Source: Paenibacillus_AA sp045062745 (GTDB lineage Bacteria > Bacillota > Bacilli > Paenibacillales > NBRC-103111). Taken from it: a DNA stretch of 64,000 nucleotides. Each line of letters opens with the position of its first letter. Positions within the stretch are counted from its first letter, which is position 1. The notes under the pieces are model-generated. The model had not been told where the DNA came from and ran no database searches. It saw only the letters and a list, made by a program, of their open reading frames with translations. Shown in pieces: positions 49,826 through 57,827 of the stretch. The stretch lies in contig NZ_JBJGED010000041.1 of the NCBI RefSeq assembly GCF_045062745.1, positions 1-64,000 on the forward strand. Direction: 5' to 3'. The position numbers were made by a program, and so were the translations under genes.

Positions 49826-50670
49826 GGCGTTTCCTCTCCTTTCGCGCTGTAAACGAGTGGGTTCAGGGGGCTGGCTGCCAGCTCGCCTGGCGCCTGGCCG
49901 GGGCACCAGCGCATCAGATCGTTCCGTCTGGCATTGCTGTCCGGGTCCAGCAAGCGGGTGCCGTCGGCGTAATAGATGATCGTCATCACCTCGCGCATCC
50001 GATCCGTCGGATTGCCGGGCGCGCTGTGCAGCGTCCAGCCGTAATGGAACGTAGCGTCTCCGGCCTTCATCGCCCCGTAGTTTTTCTTGGGAATTCCATG
50101 CGCCTCTACGTATTGCTGAAGGGTTTTGTGCGATTCGTCGGAAATTTCCAGCTTGCTGATGTATCCTCGCTTATGGGAGCCGGAAGCGAAGGTCATGGAA
50201 CCGACCTCTTCCGGAATGTCGACTAGCGGCATCCAGAGCGTGATGGTATTCGTCGTGTCCAGCGGCCAGTAGATTTGATCCTGATGCCACGGCGTATGCC
50301 CGCCGCCCGGTTCTTTGAACAACGCTTGGTCGTGATAGATCCGCACCCCGCTCACCCCCATGAGATCGGCGGCCAGCTTGGCGAACCGGCGGGCCATCAC
50401 GAACCGTTTGACATTTTCATGCGTTTCCCAGATGTTGGAGATTTGAAGAAAGGCTTTCCCGTATGTATCCCTCTCGTGGAGCGGTTTGTTCTGCGTATTG
50501 AGCTCCCGTACCGCCTGGACAATCGCATTCCGGTAAGCGGCCAACTCGTCGGTTGACGCCACCTGGCGCAATAAAATGTGCCCCTCGTTTTGGAAGCTCG
50601 ACACCTGCTCCTGCTCCAGCTGATACGTTTCAGTCAACTCGCGATACTCCTCGACATGTTCGTTCGGCAC
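49822..50670 (-). CDS. Phytanoyl-CoA dioxygenase (PhyH) family protein
   Basis: 282 aa, Fe(II)/2-oxoglutarate oxygenase. T-P-W-H-Q-D near residue 130 carries the HxD ligand pair, and L-H-S-A-P-G-N-P-T-D-R-M-R near 217 carries the distal His and the 2-oxoglutarate Arg. The substrate is unknown. Its stop overlaps the ceramidase start, so the two are co-translated and probably act in one pathway. Confidence 0.9.
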   Translation of the reverse strand: MPNEHVEEYRELTETYQLEQEQVSSFQNEGHILLRQVASTDELAAYRNAIVQAVRELNTQNKPLHERDTYGKAFLQISNIWETHENVKRFVMARRFAKLAADLMGVSGVRIYHDQALFKEPGGGHTPWHQDQIYWPLDTTNTITLWMPLVDIPEEVGSMTFASGSHKRGYISKLEISDESHKTLQQYVEAHGIPKKNYGAMKAGDATFHYGWTLHSAPGNPTDRMREVMTIIYYADGTRLLDPDSNARRNDLMRWCPGQAPGELAASPLNPLVYSAKGEETP

Positions 50671-50784
50671 TTTGTTTAGCCTCCATTCGGATTGAACTCT
50701 GGATACGAATGTGTGGGCGTTTACAAACGACAGTTGAAGCCATCCACCGGTTTCTCCGATGGACGTTTGGCAGGCTAAGCTCGG

Positions 50785-51381
50785 TTAGTCAAAATCGTAG
50801 CGCTGCTCTTTAAAGGGATCGCCATACATATGGTAGCCATTGCGCTCCCAGAAGCCCGGCTTGTCCTTCGCCATGAACTCGATGCCGCGCAGCCATTTGG
50901 CGCTCTTCCAGAAATACAGGTGCGGCACGACCATCCGGACCGGATACCCATGCTCGGGCGTGAGTATCGCCCCGTTGTGCTTGATGCCGAAGAAGCTCGT
51001 CTCCCGCAGGAAATCCTCGAGCGGCAAGTTCGTCGACCAGCCGTGTTCGGCATGCAGCATGACGTACTTGGCCTCCGGCTTCAGCTTCACCCGCTCCATA
51101 ACCGTCGCCACTGCGACGCCCTCCCACGTGTTGTCCAGCTTCGACCAAGTCGTGACGCAGTGGATGTCGTTGCGGAATTCCTTCCGGGGCAGCGCCATGA
51201 ACTCCTTGTAGCTGATCGAATGCTCCTGCTCCACGAGGCCGAACAGCTTCAGATCCCACAGGCCCATGTCGCGGTAATAAGGGATATCGCCGTAATGGAG
51301 CACGGGAAACCCTTGGGTGACCGTCTGCCCCGGAGGGACGCGGGTCGAATCTTCGGGAGACGGGTTGGATCGGAACAGCAT
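50785..51381 (-). CDS. Sulfite-oxidase-like molybdoenzyme, YuiH type
   Basis: 198 aa molybdopterin-binding domain. I-H-C-V-T-T-W-S-K near residue 73 holds the Cys ligand of molybdenum; G-Y-P-V-R-M-V-V-P-H-L-Y-F-W-K near 145-160 is a family mark. There is no twin-arginine signal, so it is cytosolic like YuiH. The exact redox reaction is unknown. It needs the cofactor made by enzymes such as MoaB at 39.7 kb. Confidence 0.9.
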   Translation of the reverse strand: MLFRSNPSPEDSTRVPPGQTVTQGFPVLHYGDIPYYRDMGLWDLKLFGLVEQEHSISYKEFMALPRKEFRNDIHCVTTWSKLDNTWEGVAVATVMERVKLKPEAKYVMLHAEHGWSTNLPLEDFLRETSFFGIKHNGAILTPEHGYPVRMVVPHLYFWKSAKWLRGIEFMAKDKPGFWERNGYHMYGDPFKEQRYDFD

Positions 51382-51510
51382 GCAGGCAAACCTCCTTATG
51401 TTGAGAAGTACTGATGCCTATAGAATGCCACTGGTTCCATTATATCAAACCATGCGTCCGCTGCGAGGGGAGAATCGGGCTTTGATGTTGATCCGCTGCC
51501 CGGAGGAGTC

Positions 51511-51711
51511 TCGCTGAAAGGGAAAACCTCCCTCATTTTCTTGCGGATAGTCTCATTTCGCCCTCATGAGAGGGAAAACCTCCATCTTTTTCGGCCAAAT
51601 CTCGTCCAAAACAAGCTTTACTCTCAAAAAAGAGGGAGCTTTTCCCCCTCGCACCCCTCAAGTCGCTTAAATCGAACGAAAGAGAGGGAGAAAATCCCTC
51701 TCGCACTCGAT
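51511..51711. repeat. Period-52 dyad repeat array 2 (GAGGGA family)
   Basis: Four units begin near 51519, 51571, 51633 and 51685 (steps 52, 62, 52). Units 1-2 read AGGGAAAACCTCC; units 3-4 are the inverted form (AGGGAGCTTTTCCCCCTC, GAGAGGGAGAAAATCCCTC). Every unit is a short hairpin GAGGGA...TCCCTC. No gene is supported between 51382 and 51804 apart from this array and a terminator. Confidence 0.75.
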
Positions 51712-51768
51712 GAAAAAGCTTCAGCGCAGGACTACGAGCTTGAACTATGCCGCCCTCCACACGAAACA

Positions 51769-51790
51769 GCCTTAGTCACTCGACTAAGGC
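51769..51790 (-). terminator. Terminator of the VirD4-EssB-VbhA-Fic gene run
   Basis: GCCTTAGTC (51769-51777) pairs with GACTAAGGC (51782-51790), loop 4 nt, followed by TGTTTCG on the minus strand, just after the fic stop. Confidence 0.7.
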
Positions 51791-51804
51791 CGCTCCTATA
51801 ACCA

Positions 51805-52470
51805 TCACCGTTCCATCGTTTTGCCGGGCGGGGGAAAGGACCGGGCCAGCTGCGGATCGGGCAGCGGATTGGCAATGCAATTTTTCATCACCGGAGCCAA
51901 CTGCTTGCCGTCGTCCACGAGCGACATGGCGCGGACATCGGTCAACTGGCGCTCGGGAACCCGCGACCAGTCCAGCCGGAAACCGCTGTTCAGGGCAAGC
52001 GTCCGAATGAATTCGCGCTGCGACCGGCCGTTGCCTTCCCGGAACGGATGGACCTTGTTGATCGCCGCCATGTATTGCGAGGCTCGTTCGGCGAAGGCGT
52101 CCCGGTCCGGAAGTCCGGTGAGGAACCGCTCCTCTTTCAGTTTATCCGATACTTGCTGCAGCGCATCGCGGATGTCTCGATGATCCCAATACCCCATGCG
52201 CATGTCCAAGTTGTCGTAGTATTTGGTCATATTGACGATCCGGAAATCCCCGGCCCAATCGTACACGTCCTGGAACAAATGCTTGTGGATCGCCTGCAGA
52301 TGCCGGGTGTCGAACGCGCCCGGAATCGGTTTTTGTTCCAGCTGCACGAGCCGGAACATGACATGGTCGGTTTCCGCCCGGTGCAACCGGAAATTGTCTT
52401 GGATGTCGAACTTGTTGCGCATGACGGGGATATCCGGATACAGGTACGGATCTCTCCACTCACCGCTCAT
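51805..52470 (-). CDS. Fic family protein (AMPylase-type toxin)
   Basis: 221 aa from ATG at 52470, which overlaps the antitoxin stop by one base (TGATG). The Fic core motif is intact: H-P-F-R-E-G-N-G-R-S-Q-R near residues 137-148, with the catalytic His, Asp/Glu and Arg, and the family's R-L-D-W-S near 170 follows. Fic enzymes transfer AMP or other nucleotide groups to proteins such as gyrase. No signal peptide or membrane helix. Last gene of a minus-strand run with a coupling ATPase, so it may be cargo of the adjacent secretion system. Confidence 0.93.
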   Translation of the reverse strand: MSGEWRDPYLYPDIPVMRNKFDIQDNFRLHRAETDHVMFRLVQLEQKPIPGAFDTRHLQAIHKHLFQDVYDWAGDFRIVNMTKYYDNLDMRMGYWDHRDIRDALQQVSDKLKEERFLTGLPDRDAFAERASQYMAAINKVHPFREGNGRSQREFIRTLALNSGFRLDWSRVPERQLTDVRAMSLVDDGKQLAPVMKNCIANPLPDPQLARSFPPPGKTMER

Positions 52471-52700
52471 CAGTTCTCTTCCTTTCCGGGACGAATCCAT
52501 TTAAGCACTTCTTCCTCCGTCAGCTCCCCCTTGGCATACCGGATCATGATGTCCTCGGTCTCCTTCGACACGGTCTTGCCGTCCATCGCCAGGCTGGCTT
52601 TGGCGTTGTTCACAATGCGGACGGCATCAGCCTCCTTCGCCTCCTGCTGCTCCTGTTTTTGCTTCAGCCGCTTTTTCTCCATCTCATCAAAATGGTTCAT
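52470..52700 (-). CDS. VbhA-like Fic antitoxin
   Basis: 76 aa. The N-terminal half is a Lys/Gln/Glu-rich helix. The C-terminal half matches the VbhA inhibitory fold: S-L-A-M-D-G near residues 36-41 fits the class I inhibitor motif [ST]-x3-E-[GN] with Asp for Glu, followed by S-x-E-T-x-D-I and Y-A-K-G-E-L-T-E-E-E-V. In Bartonella VbhA blocks ATP binding of the Fic toxin with this helix. The stop overlaps the fic start by one base and 36 bp separate it from the EssB-like gene. Confidence 0.82.
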   Translation of the reverse strand: MNHFDEMEKKRLKQKQEQQEAKEADAVRIVNNAKASLAMDGKTVSKETEDIMIRYAKGELTEEEVLKWIRPGKEEN

Positions 52701-52736
52701 TTTCGTTCTCCTCCTCCTGGTTTAGGTTAGACCGCG

Positions 52737-54329
52737 TTATTTCGGCAATTGGGCCGTCAAGGCCTCGATTTCGAGTCTGAGCTGCTCGATTTGGGCGTCG
52801 CGGTCCTTATAGCTAAGCGAGGTATTAATGTATAAATTCCCCACCTGAGCTTTCTTCACATAGATCTTCGCTTTGATGTCGCCGCTGCTCTCCGCATATT
52901 TCCAGGCATCGGCGGTATTGCCTAGATCGGCGTAAGCCATCGCTACGTCCGCCTGGTCGTCTTTGGACAGCGTGAACAGATCCTTCTGCTCGATCACCTT
53001 TTTGGCGTCCTTGGCGGCGACCGCTTTTTCGAACCGGACCTTCGCCACCAGCTTGTCGTCCCCGCTTTTGAGCGCATAGTTGCCGGCCTCGTCCAAATTG
53101 TTTTCTTTCAAAAAAGCTTCGGCCACGATCCGGTTTTGACGTTTGTCCAGCTCGAACTTGTTCCTCAGGTCCAGGATCGCTTTCGTATCGTTCGCAACCA
53201 CGGCTTTTTCGAATTTGACCAGAGGCGCGTCAACCTTAATTTGCTGGATGGCGAGCGTATTCTTCTTGTCGACGAAATCCTGAACGACCAGGCCGATTAT
53301 GTCCTTGTCGGGATACACATCGAGGGCCATCAACCCGGCCCCGCGTTTGTACAAGGCAAAGGCGTAAGCATATTTATCCGCATCGGACAGCTCCTTGGGA
53401 TCGATCTGCTGGTAGGTGAGAATCGCCTCCTTATACTTACCTCCGGCTCCGTCGCGCAGCGCCTTCAGGACCTGCTCGTTCACGACGGGCGTCGATACAG
53501 CAGTCTGGACTTCAGCTGCCGCGGCCCCCGCGGTTTCTCGGCCGCTGTCATAGCCCATCGAGTAGACGGAAAGCCCGAGACTGGCCATGACCGCGAGTAA
53601 ACCGGCCACGCCCATGACAATCCATTTCCGGTTGACCTTCAAGCCGGTCTGAATCTGCTCCTTCTTCATCGCCGCGACTTCTTTGTCGATGAGGTCCATG
53701 CGGTCCCGCTGGTTGGCGGCAGCGAGCCGCAGATCCTCGAACGATCGGCAGCGCAGAATCGTCATCAGGAATTCCTGGGCCCCGGGGGCGGGCTTCTCCC
53801 GGGCGGCGCCGATCCCTTTGCTCTTCATCGTCTGGAACGAGACGGAGCTGAACAGCATCAGGATCAGCCGCTTCACCTGATCGAGCAGATCGTCATCGTG
53901 GAATCCCGCCGAGGGCAGCATCGTATCGATCCCGGCGAAGATCGCCTTGATGCGATTGAGCGGATCGACGTACAAGTTGAGCGGCTCAAGCGGAATCGTC
54001 AGTTCCCGGTCCCGGTATAGCTCTTCCGCATATTCCCCCAATTGAACGAGCGATTCCGCAATCCTCAGCTTCGAGTCCAGCTTGTTCGTCCGGATTTTCT
54101 CGAACGGCTTGAACCCTTCTTCGATGCCATAATAGAACACATAATCCTGGCGGGACTCGTCTTCGAACTCCACATGCTTCAGCGGGAACAGGTGGTCGCC
54201 CGGCAGCTCCTTCAGGATGTCGAATTGCTGTGGAGAGTCGGCGAGCGTCCTCTTTTTGGGCAATTTGAATTTCACCAAATCTTTGTTGACGGTCAAAGTG
54301 CCACCGTTGAAATCAAAATGTTTGGCCAT
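52737..54329 (-). CDS. EssB/YukC-like pseudokinase membrane protein
   Basis: 530 aa. Residues about 1-225 look like the EssB/YukC cytosolic pseudokinase (E-P-L-N-L-Y-V-D near 115; D-T-M-L-P-S near 136). One membrane helix lies at about 236-258. The rest (about 260-530) is a helical extracellular region with repeated F-E-K-A-V-x-A-x-D segments, TPR-like. EssB is a core part of type VII secretion, usually 440-450 aa, so this form is longer. It starts 21 bp after the VirD4 stop and precedes the VbhA/Fic pair: a type VII-like part in a type IV-like operon. Confidence 0.78.
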   Translation of the reverse strand: MAKHFDFNGGTLTVNKDLVKFKLPKKRTLADSPQQFDILKELPGDHLFPLKHVEFEDESRQDYVFYYGIEEGFKPFEKIRTNKLDSKLRIAESLVQLGEYAEELYRDRELTIPLEPLNLYVDPLNRIKAIFAGIDTMLPSAGFHDDDLLDQVKRLILMLFSSVSFQTMKSKGIGAAREKPAPGAQEFLMTILRCRSFEDLRLAAANQRDRMDLIDKEVAAMKKEQIQTGLKVNRKWIVMGVAGLLAVMASLGLSVYSMGYDSGRETAGAAAAEVQTAVSTPVVNEQVLKALRDGAGGKYKEAILTYQQIDPKELSDADKYAYAFALYKRGAGLMALDVYPDKDIIGLVVQDFVDKKNTLAIQQIKVDAPLVKFEKAVVANDTKAILDLRNKFELDKRQNRIVAEAFLKENNLDEAGNYALKSGDDKLVAKVRFEKAVAAKDAKKVIEQKDLFTLSKDDQADVAMAYADLGNTADAWKYAESSGDIKAKIYVKKAQVGNLYINTSLSYKDRDAQIEQLRLEIEALTAQLPK

Positions 54330-54350
54330 TCCCTTTCCCTTCCCTATGCA

Positions 54351-56174
54351 TTAGGCTTCAAATTCCTCGGCAATCCTCGCGTACCTGGGCACGTAAGGCA
54401 ATCTGGTGCCGGATGCGGAGTCCAAGTAGTCGAACCGGCTTTCCTTCTCCCGAAGAAGTCCTCCAAAAAATTCGAATTGGAACGTTTTCCGGATTCGGAT
54501 CGGATTCGTCCCTGCCGCGAGCAGCAGCCCTTCTTCGCGGGGCATGCGCATGATTTCGTCGGGTGTCATCAGCGGACGCTTGGCATAACTGTGCGAGGTA
54601 GAGTCCGATCCGCCCGACTTCCTGCTCTTCGATACGGACCGAGAATCGGTCCGGATCGTGGTATCTCCCAGAAGATCCGAAAAATACTTGGCCGTCATAT
54701 GGTCGCCCGCTCCGAGCAAAAACCGGATGGAGTTGTTCCCGATGATCGCTTCCGCCTTCTCCTTGGAATATTTGTCGATAAGCTGGCCGATCGACTGGAC
54801 GATCGTGCTGCAGGAGATGCCGTAGGACCGGCAGGTCGCGAGCACCTCCTCGTAATTCGGAATTTTCCCGATATTCGGGAACTCGTCCAGCATAATGTTG
54901 ACAGGCCTCGGCAATCGGTTGTAGTGTCGGTCGGCCAGCCGATATAGCTGCTGAAACAGCTGGGTGAAAAAATTCGAGATGAGCATTTCCCAGGTCGAAT
55001 CCGCTACCGGAAGGATGACGTATACGATCGTCTTCTTCAGGCCGATCGCTTCGAGCTTGAAGTCGGATGCCGACGTAAAAGCCTGAACTGTCTTGGAATT
55101 CCACTTCGACATCGTAACGGCGAGCGAGATGAAGATGCTGGACCGGACTTTGTCCTCGGCCATCCGGACGACTTGATAAGCCATACTCGCGGGATGGTCC
55201 GCAGCCAGTCCGGCGAAAAAAGCATCCATATCTTCGGGAGTGCGGCCGTAGGTGGTCAGGATATACCGGACCATATCCATGTTGGCGTCCTCCGGTTCGC
55301 ATTCCGATTTTACGTAGAGCAGCAGAGTGGTCAGCAGGGCGATTTCGGCTTTTCCCCAGAAGTCCATCTTCTTGTCGCCGCCCTGGGAATTGAGGAACAA
55401 GGCGGTCGCCACCCGTTCCGCATCCGTCTCTTGCTCGATGTAATCGATCGGATTGTACCGGTCGCTTACGTCCATCTCCTTGAAATTGAGCAGACGCACT
55501 TCATAGCCTTGCTCCCGCTTGAGGGCGGCCGTACTTTCATAAATTTCGCCTTTAGGATCCGTGACGACGATCGAACGATGCCGCTCGTGAATGATGTTGG
55601 TCAAGATATAGGACTGCGTCTTGCCGGATCCCGGCCCCCCAACGCCGAACACGTTTCGGTTCGGAATGGACGTCTCTTCCGGCAGGATGACGGGTTTGTT
55701 GTTCAGCGTGCCGAAGAGAAGTCCGGGCGAATTATCCAGATTCGGGTGGCTCGCGGAGCCGGCTTTTTGAATGGAGGCAGCCGAGGTCCGCTTATTCCAT
55801 GTTTTCCTCACGAAAGCCCTGTCGTTGAATACTTCGTGGGACGCCGCCCATCGTGCGGAACCGTAAGCTCCATAGGCGGAAGCCTCTTGAAACGTACGGG
55901 ATTTGCTCACAGTCCGGTAGACGAACAGGCCGGCCAATAGCCAGACGGCCAATGGAAGCAGCTGCCAGCTCCAAAATTCGGGATGCGGGAACGCATCTCC
56001 GAGCAACTGAAGCGGATGCCACATCGACTGCGTAATTTGCTCCAAGTCCGGACTTTCTGCGGCCGGCTTCGACATCCAGGCCAGCGCGGCAATGACGAAC
56101 CATTCGACAACGATCGCCGCCAATAGACCCAGGATCATGGCCCCAGTCGCCTGTTTCACCTTTTGTTGCCCCAT
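54351..56174 (-). CDS. VirD4/TraG-type coupling ATPase
   Basis: 607 aa from ATG at 56174, 5-6 nt after GGGAGGTG; the longer frame to 56261 has no site. Two N-terminal membrane helices (about 11-33 and 75-95), then a RecA-like ATPase with Walker A G-P-G-S-G-K-T near residue 178, D-P-K-G-E-I-Y near 210 and Walker B I-M-L-D-E-F-P-N-I-G near 420. Coupling proteins select DNA-relaxase or protein substrates and feed them to a type IV secretion channel. First gene of the run that ends with fic; divergent from the channel genes. Confidence 0.93.
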   Translation of the reverse strand: MGQQKVKQATGAMILGLLAAIVVEWFVIAALAWMSKPAAESPDLEQITQSMWHPLQLLGDAFPHPEFWSWQLLPLAVWLLAGLFVYRTVSKSRTFQEASAYGAYGSARWAASHEVFNDRAFVRKTWNKRTSAASIQKAGSASHPNLDNSPGLLFGTLNNKPVILPEETSIPNRNVFGVGGPGSGKTQSYILTNIIHERHRSIVVTDPKGEIYESTAALKREQGYEVRLLNFKEMDVSDRYNPIDYIEQETDAERVATALFLNSQGGDKKMDFWGKAEIALLTTLLLYVKSECEPEDANMDMVRYILTTYGRTPEDMDAFFAGLAADHPASMAYQVVRMAEDKVRSSIFISLAVTMSKWNSKTVQAFTSASDFKLEAIGLKKTIVYVILPVADSTWEMLISNFFTQLFQQLYRLADRHYNRLPRPVNIMLDEFPNIGKIPNYEEVLATCRSYGISCSTIVQSIGQLIDKYSKEKAEAIIGNNSIRFLLGAGDHMTAKYFSDLLGDTTIRTDSRSVSKSRKSGGSDSTSHSYAKRPLMTPDEIMRMPREEGLLLAAGTNPIRIRKTFQFEFFGGLLREKESRFDYLDSASGTRLPYVPRYARIAEEFEA

Positions 56175-56502
56175 CTCAACACCTCCCATTAGGTCGGGCA
56201 ACCCGATTGGGAGCTTCAGGCGCTCCTTTAACTTTTTACAAAACCGATCTAGGTCTAGCAAAAATACCCAGAGACTGGTTCATTATACCATTGGCAAAAC
56301 GCCATCCGCATCGACCGATAGCTGTGATTTTGACCGGCATCCGGGTCCCGATTTTCCATAATTCGACATATCCAAAAGGGTACATAGCTCATACAAAAAT
56401 GAAAACATCGCCCGATTGTAACACGGCCCCCCTAACGATAAAGTTAGGAGTTGATCAAGACCATTCGCGGCCCGGAATGAAGACAAGGAGGACAATCAGG
56501 CA
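56175..56502. other. Divergent control region of the secretion locus
   Basis: 328 bp between the coupling-protein gene and the channel operon, with no supported gene. It must hold both promoters. A small inverted repeat (CTAAC/GTTAG, 56430-56450 region) lies near the right side. I could not assign -10/-35 boxes with confidence. Confidence 0.5.
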
Positions 56503-56772
56503 ATGAGAGTGACACGAGGCGCTTTTCTAGTAGACGATCCGTTTCAAAAAATAACCGAGTTTCTCGACAAACAGGTGGTGAACGGGTTTCTCAATCTGGC
56601 GATCCCCATCGCCATCTTATCGATTATCGGCCTGACCTTGGCCGCCTACATGTCTCATGACGAACATTCGAAAGCGAAATTCAAGTCGGGCCTCTTCTAC
56701 GTGTGCGGCGTCACCGTCGTTTTGCTGCTCTCGCGCGTCATTGTCGGATGGTTGAAATTCAACATCCACTGA
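56503..56772 (+). CDS. Small two-helix membrane protein, VirB2/pilin-like
   Basis: 89 aa after AAGGAGG. Two hydrophobic helices (about residues 28-48 and 62-80) separated by a charged loop (S-H-D-E-H-S-K-A-K-F-K-S-G), the size and layout of VirB2/TrbC or small channel proteins in Gram-positive type IV systems. First gene of the plus-strand operon, 19 bp before the VirB3/VirB4-N-like gene. Family assignment rests on position and topology, not on a clear motif. Confidence 0.6.
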   Translation: MRVTRGAFLVDDPFQKITEFLDKQVVNGFLNLAIPIAILSIIGLTLAAYMSHDEHSKAKFKSGLFYVCGVTVVLLLSRVIVGWLKFNIH

Positions 56773-56791
56773 GGGGGGATTTACGCTCAAG

Positions 56792-57811
56792 ATGGAAAAG
56801 CGATACAAAATCCCGAATCAGGTGGACAGCACGTTTCACGTTTGGAAATTTATTACGTTGCTCGACATCCTGGTTTTGACGCCCTCGGCTGTGTTTTGTA
56901 TTTTGGTGGTCTGGCTCGTGGAAGGGCTGTTGGAGATCCGGCTGGTGGTCGGCTTACTGCCGGTCGTAGTTACCGCAATCGCCGTCTTCGTCCGTCCCAT
57001 CAAGGAACGCCCGAACATCCGGGCCCACCGGTTTTTCAGATGGAAAATCGAGTTCAACCGCCGCCAACGGAGTTTTTTATTCAAGAAAAAAATGGCACGG
57101 CGTGAGGAGGGAGTCGAATTGTCCGGCCGAAAGCCTTCGAAACCGCAGGAGCGGAGCGCCCAAGACATCATCCCGATACGTCGGGTGTTCAATGAAACGA
57201 TCGAAACGACCGATCATCGGCTAGTCAAAATCATCGGCATTTCCGCCGTCAACCTGAGCCTTATGTCGCTGAGCGAGCAAATCCAGGTCATGGAAGGCTA
57301 TGAGCAGTTTCTGAACAACTTGGACGATCCGATCCAGCTGTTGCGGGTTTCGGAACCGATCAACATGAGCCGGTATATCGACGAGCTGCGACACAAACGG
57401 GCTAACACGACGGATGGGCACAAAAAACTGTTGCTCGCCTCCTACATCGAATATGCGCAAGGCATTCAGCAAAACCGCGAAATGATCCGGCGCAACCGCT
57501 TCCTCGTGTTCGACGAGAAGTACGAGCCCGGTAAGGAGGGTTCGCTCGAACAGGCCATGATCCGGCTGCGGGCGCGCCGAGACCATTATCTAGAGCGCCT
57601 GGAGGACATGCTGTTCCGGCACCGGCTCGATGCGGCGGAATTGACGAACGAGGAACTGAAGAAGGCGTTGCAAATTTTTTACGACTACGAGAATGCCCAG
57701 CTTCATTCGATTACCGACGAAATCGAGATGGATTACTTGATCGGAAGACGCAATCTGGTATCGGCCGTCAAGCGGATCGAAGAGCGGGAGCGTCTCGCGA
57801 ACGAATTCTGA
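56792..57811 (+). CDS. PrgI/VirB3-like and VirB4 N-domain-like protein
   Basis: 339 aa. The first 80 residues have two membrane helices with I-P-N-Q-V near the start and I-K-E-R-P-N-I-R-A-H after, typical of PrgI/TcpE proteins. Residues about 130-330 resemble the N-terminal domain of VirB4 ATPases (T-T-D-H-R-L-V-K-I-I-G, Q-I-Q-V-M-E-G-Y-E-Q-F-L). So the VirB4 N-domain seems to be fused to a PrgI-like anchor, with the ATPase motor in the next gene. 16 bp separate them. Confidence 0.72.
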   Translation: MEKRYKIPNQVDSTFHVWKFITLLDILVLTPSAVFCILVVWLVEGLLEIRLVVGLLPVVVTAIAVFVRPIKERPNIRAHRFFRWKIEFNRRQRSFLFKKKMARREEGVELSGRKPSKPQERSAQDIIPIRRVFNETIETTDHRLVKIIGISAVNLSLMSLSEQIQVMEGYEQFLNNLDDPIQLLRVSEPINMSRYIDELRHKRANTTDGHKKLLLASYIEYAQGIQQNREMIRRNRFLVFDEKYEPGKEGSLEQAMIRLRARRDHYLERLEDMLFRHRLDAAELTNEELKKALQIFYDYENAQLHSITDEIEMDYLIGRRNLVSAVKRIEERERLANEF

Positions 57812-57827
57812 ATGGAGGTGCGATCCG

